Source: Arenibacter amylolyticus | Lineage (GTDB): Bacteria > Bacteroidota > Bacteroidia > Flavobacteriales > Flavobacteriaceae | Length of the DNA stretch: 34,294 bases | Direction: 5' to 3' | Assembly (NCBI RefSeq): GCF_002150785.1 | Contig: NZ_MTAZ01000013.1 | Location: forward strand, 1 to 34,294 | Shown: piece after piece, positions 26,472 through 34,263 of the stretch | How positions within the stretch are numbered: position 1 is the stretch's first letter | How the letters are laid out: the number at the start of each line of letters is the position of its first letter | Made by a program: the position numbers and the translations under genes | The notes under the pieces: generated by a model | Databases searched by the model: none | The model's input: the letters and a program-made list of their open reading frames with translations, nothing else | Told to the model about the DNA's origin: nothing

Positions 26472-26795
26472 ATGAAAAACGAATTTGCCCAAAACGAAAA
26501 AGAAATAATTGACCGGTATGAAAAGAAGGGATACACTCAGAGTTACTCTTTAACAAACGGACAATTGATGGACTTGGAGTCCAAGAAAAAATATGCCCCC
26601 AAGGATGTACATATTATTGCCGAACACCGCTTTGAAGGTATGACCAATCCCTCGGACATGTCCATCCTCTACGTAGTGGAAACCAAGAATGAAGGCAAAG
26701 GAACTGTTTTGGTTAATTACAATCCCTCAAAAAGCACCGAGATGGCTTTATTTTTCAAGGAAATTCCTAAGGAAAATTATCGCGATCAAGCATAA
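26472..26795 (+). CDS. Conserved Bacteroidota ~100-aa protein (often misannotated phosphoribosylpyrophosphate synthetase)
   Basis: 107 residues. The motif GYTQSYSL near residue 20 and the core EHRFEGMTNPSDMSILYVVE around 55-75, followed by KGTVLVNY, match a small family I know in Bacteroidota. Databases sometimes name it phosphoribosylpyrophosphate synthetase, but it is far too short (true enzymes exceed 300 residues) and lacks the PRPP loop. No signal peptide; cytosolic. The function is unknown. It lies inside the stress cluster, with its own leader hairpin. Confidence 0.75.
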   Translation: MKNEFAQNEKEIIDRYEKKGYTQSYSLTNGQLMDLESKKKYAPKDVHIIAEHRFEGMTNPSDMSILYVVETKNEGKGTVLVNYNPSKSTEMALFFKEIPKENYRDQA

Positions 26796-27137
26796 CTCCC
26801 ATTCTCAATCTAACTACCTCCTACCGCTCTATTGTAATGCCAACAACCATCAACTAGGAAAAATTGCACCTTCCTACGATCAATAATTTCATTGGATGGG
26901 AAAATTTTTCCACATTCCTCCCTTCCTATTTCATCCTAAATAGCGTGCTTATTAATTTCAGCTATAAACTTTAACTGCAACTTAAATCCCCATCAATCTC
27001 AAAAAAGCGTTGTGAGCTCGCATCGCACGGATAATTACGGTAAAAAGAAGGTTACATTAAATAAAAAATAATCATCTTTGTTAGAATAGGTGTTATATTT
27101 GTTATGCATCCAACTAATCTATTATCTATTGGCCAAT
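26796..27137. other. Spacer and leader before the HTH/response regulator/kinase operon
   Basis: No gene. The only clear signal is the -7 box at 27094-27101 and an overlapping AATAGGTGTT (27085-27094) that recurs after the kinase gene. Confidence 0.5.
27094..27101 (+). promoter_or_regulatory. -7 promoter element (TATATTTG) of the HTH-RR-HK operon
   Basis: An exact TAnnTTTG match. A TTG lies 13 bp upstream, shorter than the usual ~19. Transcription would start near 27108, giving a 30-nt leader to the ATG at 27138. This excludes the in-frame ATG-like start at 27090. Confidence 0.55.
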
Positions 27138-27698
27138 ATGAGAGTCTATGTAAAGTTCGATTTCAACAAAATATGCAAAGTAGTTTTGCGAGAGCAACTA
27201 GATGCCATTGGAGTTGAATATGAGCTTCAAGGGGTTGGGGAAATCTCGTTTAAAAGCGCACCCACCCAAGTAGAGATGCAAAAGATTGCCGATACTTTGG
27301 ATCCTTATGGTATAGAGGTCGTAAACGACCAACAAATTGCGCTAGTACAACGTATTAAAGACGCTATCACCGAATGGGTGTATGATGGAGAAAATCCGAA
27401 ACGCTATAATTTCTCCACCTATCTTTCGGAGAAACTGGACTATTCCTATACCCACTTATCATCCCTATTTTCGGAAACAACCTATTCTTCTATAGAAAAT
27501 TTTATTATCCTAAAGAAAATAGATTATGCCAAGAGTTTAATGATAAACTCTGAGCACACCTTAACAGAAATCGCCTATAAACTTAATTATAGCAGTGTGG
27601 CGCATCTATCCGCCCAATTTAAAAAGACTACGGGACTAACCCCTTCCTCCTTCCAAAAGATAATTCGGAAAAGGAAGGAACGGGCAATAATGCTATAA
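27138..27698 (+). CDS. AraC-type helix-turn-helix regulator with short N-terminal domain
   Basis: 186 residues from 27138 (MRVYVKFDFNKICKVVLREQ). The first ~65 residues alternate strand and helix (EYELQGVGEISFK, DPYGIEVVNDQQ) and look like a small ferredoxin-like domain. The last ~100 are an AraC HTH pair: YSYTHLSSLFSE, ENFIILKKIDYAKSLM, LTEIAYKLNYSSVAHLSAQFKKTTGLTPSSF. A frame extension back to 27090 overlaps the promoter. It is followed 12 bp later by a response regulator and then a kinase, a recurrent flavobacterial arrangement. It is probably the DNA-binding output for the two-component pair, which has none of its own. Confidence 0.88.
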   Translation: MRVYVKFDFNKICKVVLREQLDAIGVEYELQGVGEISFKSAPTQVEMQKIADTLDPYGIEVVNDQQIALVQRIKDAITEWVYDGENPKRYNFSTYLSEKLDYSYTHLSSLFSETTYSSIENFIILKKIDYAKSLMINSEHTLTEIAYKLNYSSVAHLSAQFKKTTGLTPSSFQKIIRKRKERAIML

Positions 27699-27710
27699 AT
27701 CCAATAAACT

Positions 27711-28157
27711 ATGCCTCTTAACACGCTAAATATTGCCCTCGCCGATGACGATCAGGACGATCGTATTTTGTTTAAGGAAGCCATCGAGGAAATAAAGATC
27801 AAAACAAAGCTTTCACTATTTAAGGATGGGAAGGAACTAATGGATTATTTAGTACTTCCCAACGTGATATTGCCCGAAATTGTTTTTTTAGATCTAAACA
27901 TGCCTATAAAAAACGGGATGCAATGTCTTAGTGAGATAAGGAATCACGACAAGCTAAAAGATTTACTGGTTGCCATATACTCCACTTCCTCCTCGGAAGC
28001 GGATATTGAAGAGACTTTTGTAAAGGGAGCTAATATTTACATCAACAAACCCAATAGTTTTGCTGCCTTAAAAGATGCCATTGAAAAGGTCTTACAACTA
28101 AATTGGCAATACCACACTTCTGCTCTAAACAGGGATAATTTTTTACTGCGGATTTAA
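27711..28157 (+). CDS. Single-domain response regulator (Rcp1/CheY-like)
   Basis: 148 residues, receiver domain only. The acidic pocket is ALADDDQDDR (Asp12-Asp14), the phospho-acceptor is Asp61 in IVFLDLNMPIKNGM, the Ser/Thr switch is in IYSTSSS and the conserved lysine is Lys113 in NIYINKPNSF. There is no output domain, so signalling must pass through a partner protein. Gaps of 12 bp to the HTH gene and 10 bp to the kinase show one operon. It resembles the Rcp1 type that pairs with PAS/phytochrome kinases. Confidence 0.93.
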   Translation: MPLNTLNIALADDDQDDRILFKEAIEEIKIKTKLSLFKDGKELMDYLVLPNVILPEIVFLDLNMPIKNGMQCLSEIRNHDKLKDLLVAIYSTSSSEADIEETFVKGANIYINKPNSFAALKDAIEKVLQLNWQYHTSALNRDNFLLRI

Positions 28158-28167
28158 TTAAAGGGGT

Positions 28168-30750
28168 ATGGCGCTAAAAAGATTGGTCTCTTCACCCAAG
28201 TTTTATGTAATAATGCTTATCGTAGCTACCGCGCTTTTAATTTTTATAGGAGGTATTAGCTATAAGCAAATAGATAGGTTGAACAAATCTGCGGAAGCGG
28301 TCTCCCGGATTATTGAGGTAGAGATACATATTAACCAATTATTCACCGCTTACAGCCAGATGCAGGCTGCGGAATTAAAAAACCACCTTCTTCAAGATTC
28401 CACCCGCCTATCATCTTACAGAGTATATAGGGACAAGGCCATGGATGCTATTATAACCTTGGAAGAACTGACCAAGAATAGGCCTAATCAGCAAAAAATT
28501 CTTGAAAGCATCAGTGTTTGGCAAGACAGCCTCTTTCTAGCATTAAATCAATTAACAGCGCGCCCTCTAAAGAATCCTGTAAACGATCCGCAAGAGAAGG
28601 AAAAGATTGGCAAGGTATCCGCTACCATGACCCAGTTAAATTTACTGAGAAATCAATTGCAAAGGGCAGAACAGTCCGAATTGGAAAAGCGAAAAGCCCA
28701 ATATGCTACGCAAATAACTCTCACGCCGCTCACCACGCTATTTCTGAGCTTTTTCGCCTTATGTATTTTTGTGGTTTCCTTTATTCAAATAAATATTCTT
28801 AGAAAGAAAACCACTAGGGCAGAAGAATTCCTAAAAAGTATCCTAGCCGGATCGGATAATATCATCGGTTATTTACTGCCTATTTATAATAATACAGGGG
28901 ACCGAATCACGGATTTTAAAATTGCTTTTACTAATGAAAAAATAGAGTCTGTTTTAGGAAAAAACCCAGAAGAATTAGCCAACACCAAAGTATCTGAAGT
29001 AGTGCCTGCCTATCTAAGGGATAAGGTTTTCCAAGAACTTGTGCACGTAATGAAAGAGGGTGCTCCCAGGAAATTTGAGTCTTTTCTGAAGCAAAATGGT
29101 AGTACGCGATGGTTTAAAACAACCGCCACTTTAATGGATGAGGGCGTGCTTACCACTACCACGGATAGCACCACCGAAAAAGTGTACACCAAAAACCTAA
29201 AGCATCTCAATAAAAGGCTGGAGGAACGCAACAAAGACCTGGGGCAAACCAAGGCCTTTCTTAACAATATCTTGGAGAGTGCCAGTAACACGGTAAGTCA
29301 TTTAGAATCCGTAAAGGACGAATCTGGAAATATCATCGATTTTAAATATCTATTTTCCAATAAGGAGATTGAAAACCTTACCGGTATTTCCCCTAATTCG
29401 TTAATTGGAAAATCCATTTCAGAAGTTTTTCCCCTAATCCATAGCAACGGGTTATTTGATCTCATGGTAAAATGCGCTACGGAAGGCAGCGTGGAAACCT
29501 TGGAAACCCAATACCACCTCATGGGAAAGTGGAAGTGGATCCATACCACCATCAATAAATTAAATACTGGGATTACGGTCACCTCATACGATACCACAGC
29601 TATTGTTAAAGCCCAACAGGAACTTCTGGAACTCAACGAACAGTTAACCATACAAAACTCCATCCTTAAGGATGCCGAATCGGTGGCCAAAATTGGCAGC
29701 TACCGTTGGGATGTGGCAACCGGCGAAGCTAGCATGTCTGACAATTTTTACCGATTATTGGAATGTGAAATAGATGAGTTTGTACCCACATTTGATAATT
29801 ATCGCCCCTATGTGCATCCCAAGGACCAACGTATGTTTGAGGAAAAACTACAATATACCTTGGACAAAAAGCACGACAATGTATTTGTCTATAGGATTGT
29901 AACCAAAACAGGGAAAATAAAGCACTTCCAACATTCCGGACATTTTGTACAAGACAAATTTGTAGGGGTGGTAAAGGATATCACCAAGGAACTCAAAGAT
30001 GCTCAAAAACTACAAGAAAGAAATCTAGAACTTAAAAGGTCTAATAAGGAATTGGAATCCTTTAACCGGGTGGCAAGTCACGATTTACAAGAACCACTGA
30101 GAAAAATACAAATTTTTATATCCAGGATTACCGAGGGGAATTTAGAAAAAAACTCGGAAAGAAACTTAGAGTATTTGCACAAGATAAGCTCTTCTGCCAA
30201 CCGTATGCAAAACCTTATTAAGCATCTCTTGGCTTATTCCAGACTGAAAAAAAACAAAAAGGATCGTACCCTAATAGATTTAAATGAATTGGTAGAAAAA
30301 ATCCTAGAAGATTATGAAGCTCCAATCAATGAAAAGAAAATTAACATTCTTCTCCATCCCCTTCCAGATATAAATGGCATCCCATTTCAAATAGAACAAT
30401 TATTTAGCAACCTCCTCTCCAATTCCATTAAATATACCAGCGTATTGGAACCGCCGAGGATAGAAATCGGCTGCCAAAAGATAAAGCGCAAAAATATTGA
30501 GGACGACTTTCAAAAAAAGGCGGCCAACTATTACTGTATTACAGTAAAGGACAATGGAATTGGTTTTGACCCTACAAACGCAGAGAAAATATTTGGGCTG
30601 TTTCAACGACTTCATCAAAAAAACGAATATTCCGGGACGGGAATAGGCCTTGCCATCTGCAAAAAAATTGTTGAGAACCACCGTGGTCATATTGTAGCGG
30701 ATGGCACTTTAAACAAAGGCGCCATTTTCCGTATTTACCTCCCTGCTTAA
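28168..30750 (+). CDS. Membrane sensor histidine kinase, CHASE3 + three PAS + HisKA/HATPase
   Basis: 860 residues. TM1 is at about 12-32 (FYVIMLIVATALLIFIGGIS) and TM2 at about 188-210. The periplasmic region between them (about 33-185) is a long helical CHASE3-type sensor. PAS-like domains follow at about 225-335, 365-475 and 505-605, separated by coiled segments (LKHLNKRLEERNKDLGQTK). The phospho-acceptor is His638 in NRVASHDLQEPLRK. N box NLLSNSIKYTS, G1 VKDNGIGFD, F box GLFQRLH and G2 GTGIGLAICKKI are all present. A likely phosphodonor to the adjacent Rcp1-like regulator. Stimulus unknown; CHASE3 sensors respond to extracytoplasmic cues, which suits the envelope-stress neighbours. Confidence 0.93.
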   Translation: MALKRLVSSPKFYVIMLIVATALLIFIGGISYKQIDRLNKSAEAVSRIIEVEIHINQLFTAYSQMQAAELKNHLLQDSTRLSSYRVYRDKAMDAIITLEELTKNRPNQQKILESISVWQDSLFLALNQLTARPLKNPVNDPQEKEKIGKVSATMTQLNLLRNQLQRAEQSELEKRKAQYATQITLTPLTTLFLSFFALCIFVVSFIQINILRKKTTRAEEFLKSILAGSDNIIGYLLPIYNNTGDRITDFKIAFTNEKIESVLGKNPEELANTKVSEVVPAYLRDKVFQELVHVMKEGAPRKFESFLKQNGSTRWFKTTATLMDEGVLTTTTDSTTEKVYTKNLKHLNKRLEERNKDLGQTKAFLNNILESASNTVSHLESVKDESGNIIDFKYLFSNKEIENLTGISPNSLIGKSISEVFPLIHSNGLFDLMVKCATEGSVETLETQYHLMGKWKWIHTTINKLNTGITVTSYDTTAIVKAQQELLELNEQLTIQNSILKDAESVAKIGSYRWDVATGEASMSDNFYRLLECEIDEFVPTFDNYRPYVHPKDQRMFEEKLQYTLDKKHDNVFVYRIVTKTGKIKHFQHSGHFVQDKFVGVVKDITKELKDAQKLQERNLELKRSNKELESFNRVASHDLQEPLRKIQIFISRITEGNLEKNSERNLEYLHKISSSANRMQNLIKHLLAYSRLKKNKKDRTLIDLNELVEKILEDYEAPINEKKINILLHPLPDINGIPFQIEQLFSNLLSNSIKYTSVLEPPRIEIGCQKIKRKNIEDDFQKKAANYYCITVKDNGIGFDPTNAEKIFGLFQRLHQKNEYSGTGIGLAICKKIVENHRGHIVADGTLNKGAIFRIYLPA

Positions 30751-30845
30751 CTGAAAATCGGCTCAGCTAACAGTTTATTTACATCCCCCTAGTACTTTTC
30801 ATAAAAATCGAAAAAACTACCTCATTTCATCTTTTTTATGCGCTT

Positions 30846-30863
30846 ATAGGTGAAAAATAGGTG
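30846..30863. promoter_or_regulatory. Direct repeat ATAGGTG-N4-ATAGGTG
   Basis: Two exact ATAGGTG heptamers 11 bp apart (30846-30852 and 30857-30863), one helical turn, in the spacer between the kinase gene and the mini-gene at 30976. The extended second copy, AATAGGTGTT, occurs again at the promoter of the HTH-RR-HK operon (27085-27094). A candidate site for the clustered regulator. Confidence 0.4.
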
Positions 30864-30975
30864 TTTTAGCATAATTATATAACAGAAGTCTATAATTCTA
30901 TAACACCATCGCCTCCCCTTTTGTCGAACTTTGTGAATAGTTAATAGATACTAACCCTTTAAAACTATACGGACC

Positions 30976-31122
30976 ATGAAGAAATCTAAAGAAAAGCCAT
31001 CCTTAAATTCAAAAGTTGGGAAGCGTTGGACCCTCGCTTCCAGAGTAGAGAAAGATACTTTTATAACGGATAATTTTATTATGGGCATGACCAATCAAAC
31101 CACAGATTATAATTCCAACTAG
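30976..31122 (+). CDS. 48-residue basic mini-protein, unknown
   Basis: Found by eye: ATG at 30976, stop TAG at 31122. The product begins MKKSKEKPSLNSKVGKRW and continues TLASRVEKDTFITDNFI, ending TNQTTDYNSN. It is hydrophilic, with a basic N-terminus, no signal and no membrane segment. I do not recognise the family. Support comes from its place in a cluster of stress mini-genes, an AT-rich leader and an intact frame; it could still be chance. Confidence 0.4.
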   Translation: MKKSKEKPSLNSKVGKRWTLASRVEKDTFITDNFIMGMTNQTTDYNSN

Positions 31123-31175
31123 CATAATTGCTTTGACGAGGGCACCAAACTTGTACAAATAGAACAGCGTTCCAA

Positions 31176-31322
31176 TTGTCCAGAATATTATTCCTAATAG
31201 CAGTTATAATGCTTGTCATTTGGGCAATAGGCTTATTTGTACTCCATATAGGCATGTTAATACATTTTTTCTTACTACTGGCCGTATTAGCGATGATAAT
31301 AAAAGTGGTAAGGGATAAGTAA
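31176..31322 (+). CDS. Lmo0937-family small membrane protein (TTG start)
   Basis: 48 residues from TTG at 31176: SRILFLIAVIMLVIWAIGL then FVLHIGMLIHFFLLLAVLAM and a basic KVVRDK tail. Two membrane segments, the VIWAIG turn, the H.G..IH motif and 48 residues match the Lmo0937 family (small stress-linked membrane proteins). No ATG lies upstream in frame before a TGA, and the only ATG (31209) would cut away half of the first membrane segment. The stop is 26 bp before the next regulator gene, so they may be co-transcribed. Confidence 0.72.
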   Translation: MSRILFLIAVIMLVIWAIGLFVLHIGMLIHFFLLLAVLAMIIKVVRDK

Positions 31323-31348
31323 GATTAAGAACCTTTAAACATACAACT

Positions 31349-32380
31349 ATGAACACTATACACATATCCACCAGCAATTTAAAAGATATTTTTGATCAGT
31401 TACAACAAACTTTGGGAGGCACCTTAAAAGTTCGCCCGCAGGAATATAATTTGGTTTTGGACAACGCCATGGCGCGGGGTGTAATAACAGGTGTCTGTTT
31501 TAAAAGTCGAATATGTTTTTTGGAGTACGATGTAACTTTCAAGGAAGACACCTTGATTAACAGCTATGCCCCAGACACCAATCCGATACACTTTATGTAT
31601 TGTGCAAAAGGGAAAATAACCCTTAGGTTTGAAAATGAATCTGACAAACATAGGTTGAATCAATTTCAGACAGGAATTTTCTCCAGTGTTCCCGCTAAGA
31701 AATCCCTCCTCTTTTTTGAAAAGGATGAGCAGGTAAGAGTTGCCAATATTATGGTAGCAAGCAACCACCAAGACTCCAAGGATGAAAGCATGGATCAATT
31801 AAGGGATAATCTTTTGAAAACTTTTATGCCTAAAGATGGCAAGGAGACCTATACCTACACGGGATCCTATAATTTAAAAATTGCAGAGCAGATGCAGCAA
31901 TTGGCCGCTATCACTCAAAAAGGGCTGGTACGCCATTTATTGATTCAAGGAACCATTCATTTAATATTAGCCCAAGAAATACAACAACACAAGGAAGATC
32001 AAAAAAATGCAAAAAACAACTTTGGTTCTTTAACCAAAGACGAAATGGACGATATAAGGGAGCTTTCTAAATTTATACGAAACTACCCGGAAATTCAGTA
32101 TAACCTAAAATACTTAAGTTCCAAATCTGGCCTATCGCCCGCAAAGCTTCAGGAAGGGTTTAAGCTACTCCACAATAGGACCGTTACAGATTATATTAGG
32201 AATGTACGAGTGGAAACTGCGGAGCATATGATAAAAACTACCGACTTAAATATTTCCGAAATAGTTTACAGTGTAGGACTTACCAGTAGAAGCTATTTCT
32301 CCAAAATATTTAAAGAGCGCTATAACTGTAGCCCCAAATTTTACCAGGACCATCAAAAATCCATGGCGGTAACCGCATAG
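31349..32380 (+). CDS. AraC family transcriptional regulator
   Basis: 343 residues. The N-terminal ~220 residues form an unassigned ligand or protein-interaction part with a cupin-like beta stretch (HFMYCAKGKITLRFENESD). The C-terminal ~100 carry two HTH units: YNLKYLSSKSGLSPAKLQEGFKLLH and LNISEIVYSVGLTSRSYFSKIFKERY, ending SPKFYQ as in the AraC signature. No signal. Lies directly after the Lmo0937-like gene and ends in a strong terminator, so the stress cluster's plus-strand unit ends here. Target genes unknown; the neighbouring mini-genes are the natural candidates. Confidence 0.92.
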   Translation: MNTIHISTSNLKDIFDQLQQTLGGTLKVRPQEYNLVLDNAMARGVITGVCFKSRICFLEYDVTFKEDTLINSYAPDTNPIHFMYCAKGKITLRFENESDKHRLNQFQTGIFSSVPAKKSLLFFEKDEQVRVANIMVASNHQDSKDESMDQLRDNLLKTFMPKDGKETYTYTGSYNLKIAEQMQQLAAITQKGLVRHLLIQGTIHLILAQEIQQHKEDQKNAKNNFGSLTKDEMDDIRELSKFIRNYPEIQYNLKYLSSKSGLSPAKLQEGFKLLHNRTVTDYIRNVRVETAEHMIKTTDLNISEIVYSVGLTSRSYFSKIFKERYNCSPKFYQDHQKSMAVTA

Positions 32381-32404
32381 GAACCACTTTGGTAATAAAA
32401 ACTG

Positions 32405-32437
32405 AAAAAACCGATCTCTTTAAGATCGGTTTTTTTG
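32405..32437 (+). terminator. Terminator after the AraC gene
   Basis: CCGATCT (32411-32417) pairs with AGATCGG (32423-32429), extended by an A-run on the left and an eight-T run on the right: a textbook hairpin that can work on both strands. Confidence 0.95.
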
Positions 32438-32689
32438 TCCTTATATCACAGACGTTGGCACCTCCCTGCTCCAAATTCCATAGTAACACTAAGTTGATGC
32501 TTTTTAGCATTCATCATTCCTAGATTACAGAAAACCAATTTTGATGAAGCCTCACTATAATTGCAGCAATGTTTATTACCTTTTTCGCATTATGCTCCTA
32601 ACTAACTTCCAGTAGGATAGGGTTAAAAAACAATTCCACAGATAGTTTTCTGTGGAATTGTAGGAAGAGGATAATGGTATTCCCCTAAT
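32438..32689. other. Convergent spacer between AraC regulator and Dps genes
   Basis: It holds the two terminators and nothing else that I can support. Confidence 0.5.
32625..32660 (-). terminator. Terminator of the dps gene (minus strand)
   Basis: CAATTCCACA (32631-32640) and TGTGGAATTG (32651-32660) form a perfect 10-bp stem. On the minus strand it is followed by six Ts (32630-32625), 30 bp after the Dps stop. Confidence 0.9.
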
Positions 32690-33172
32690 TTATTTTAAGG
32701 AAGCTCGTAACATCCAGGACATTTGTTCGTGTACCTGTAAAATTCCCGTAATAAAATCTGCAGTACCTTCATCATTATGCGCTTCCGCATTTTCCCCTAT
32801 ACTTTTTCTAATAAATTTTATAATAGTGGTATGATCTTCAAGGAGTGCAGCCATTAGGGTAACACTATCGGTTTTCTCGGGCCGCTCGTCCTTTAAATGC
32901 GATAGTTCTAGAAATTCTCCCAGGGTACCGGGAGAATAAAAGCCCAACATCCGTATCCTTTCGGCCACCTCATCTACAATAGTCTCTATTTTATTGTATT
33001 CTTCCTCAAAAAACACATGCTTGGTATGGAAGTCTATTCCTTCCACATTCCAATGTGCATTCCTTAATTTGGTATACAGTAAATATTCATCGGCCAGAAG
33101 TTTTCGCAACATATCTACCACCGATTTTCTATTATCCTTATTGATACCTATAGATGTTTGTGCTGAATCCAT
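32690..33172 (-). CDS. dps: Dps family DNA-protecting ferritin
   Basis: 160 residues, normal for Dps. The inter-subunit ferroxidase ligands are visible: His40 in NAHWNVEG, His52 and Glu56 in FHTKHVFFEEEY (Glu where E. coli has Asp), and Glu71 in VDEVAERIRMLG. The C-terminal helix VHEQMSWMLRASL is typical. Dps forms a dodecamer that oxidises and stores iron using hydrogen peroxide and shields DNA in starvation. The short N-terminus (MDSAQTSIGINKDNRK) has few lysines, so direct DNA binding may be weak. The location beside stress regulators is fitting. Confidence 0.94.
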   Translation of the reverse strand: MDSAQTSIGINKDNRKSVVDMLRKLLADEYLLYTKLRNAHWNVEGIDFHTKHVFFEEEYNKIETIVDEVAERIRMLGFYSPGTLGEFLELSHLKDERPEKTDSVTLMAALLEDHTTIIKFIRKSIGENAEAHNDEGTADFITGILQVHEQMSWMLRASLK

Positions 33173-33300
33173 TTTTATTACTTTTTAATTTTGTTTTAGT
33201 TATAATGGCAAGGTAAATCCAAGACAAAGAGTCCTTTGATCTGGAAAAATAAAATATTGCCCCAAACCCTAGTTGATAAAAAGTACCCCTATAGCATACT

Positions 33301-33735
33301 TTAGTCGGACTCCTTAATACCAGCTGCCCCTTCCCCACTTTGGATTCCCGAACTATCCGCACTTAGATAATTCACAAATTCTGAAGGGGTTTTAATCATT
33401 TTATAGGAACCTCCATTAATTACAATGGGATATGCGAGTACAATTGGATTTTTATCAAGGATTTTTAAGCAATCCTCCCAATCCAGATCGCGTTTATCGC
33501 GCCCATAAAGTGCAACAAAATCTGGATGATCCATATCGATAAGCTCACACACTGTTATTCCTAAATTATCGGCCATTTCTGCCCACTGTGTACCGGTTAC
33601 TTTATTCTTTGCAATGTCTATTGCCAAGAGCTTTTTCTCGGAAGTAGTCACATACGCATAGGTCTGTTTTCCCAGGGAAGTCCCAGAATGATAGTAGAGT
33701 GTTATTTGTCGGTCGTCCTTCATTAGTACCCCCAT
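33301..33735 (-). CDS. ArsC/Spx-fold protein lacking the catalytic cysteine
   Basis: 144 residues. The N-terminal ITLYYHSGTSLGKQTYAYV aligns with the ArsC start (YHNPRCSKSR), but the cysteine place is Ser/Gly, so arsenate reduction is not expected. The rest follows the ArsC/Spx pattern: LAIDIAKNKVTGTQWAEMAD, LIDMDHPDF and NPIVLAYPIVINGG. I know similar proteins starting MGxxxxD in flavobacteria. The start at 33735 (MGVLMKDDR) is kept; the alternative Met is at 33723. Its last ~25 residues (SSGIQSGEGAAGIKESD) are disordered. It lies 128 bp upstream of dps on the same strand. Role unknown; an Spx-like regulatory or scaffold function is possible. Confidence 0.75.
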   Translation of the reverse strand: MGVLMKDDRQITLYYHSGTSLGKQTYAYVTTSEKKLLAIDIAKNKVTGTQWAEMADNLGITVCELIDMDHPDFVALYGRDKRDLDWEDCLKILDKNPIVLAYPIVINGGSYKMIKTPSEFVNYLSADSSGIQSGEGAAGIKESD

Positions 33736-33822
33736 TTTTATTTTTACCGAAAAGGTAAGTTAGCCTTAGGGATCATGGGATCTTTTTCCATTTTAATATT
33801 GACGCAATTAGTAGTTGCCTTG

Positions 33823-34263
33823 TTAATCTTTTTCACCATTTCCCGTAAGCGTACTTATCACCCCTTCCTTAACATTTTGCCATAAATAATTAAAGAAGGA
33901 TTTGGTAGGATCTCGCTGGGCATAGATGGTCCCGTACCGGTAACCTTTTGGGTCTGCATTAGAACCGTCGTTGGTAAATATATTGCCTATGGCGGTGAGC
34001 AACTTATTTACCCCCGTTCTATCTTTCTGCAAGATCACAAATTTAAAATCCCGGTACTTCATTTTCATATCCCCGCTAGCACTAACTTCATCCCCACTAA
34101 AAGTAAAGTATAGCTCTTCTACCGCCCCCTTGGCCTCTGCCCTAAGGTTGGGACTTAGAAAAGGGTTAATACTATTGGCCTTCATATTGAGCAACCTACC
34201 AGAAACCAAAAAGGCATCGCTCTCATTCTGCGGCTCAAAACTCCAATCCAACTCCTGTCTTCG
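33823..34263 (-). pseudogene. C-terminal end of an AsmA-like large envelope protein, frame broken near window edge
   Basis: The minus strand encodes ~146 residues with the pattern DWSFEPQNESDAFLVSGRL, AVEELYFTFSGDEVSASGDM, YRDFKFVILQKDR and the end SFFNYLWQNVKEGV. These are typical of the C-terminus of very large AsmA/DUF748-like proteins of Bacteroidota, which span the envelope. Read upstream, the frame meets TGA at 34264-34266 after ~13 codons. The only start is a TTG at 34251, inside the domain, so this is not a natural N-terminus. The bases above 34264 read open in other frames. A frameshift near 34258-34275 (close to an A6 run) would join them; a genuine lesion or an assembly error are both possible. 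The N-terminal part lies beyond the window. Confidence 0.5.

Noticed and set aside
26472-26795. Phosphoribosylpyrophosphate synthetase
   Set aside because: At 107 residues without a PRPP-binding loop it cannot be this enzyme; the name is a database carry-over.
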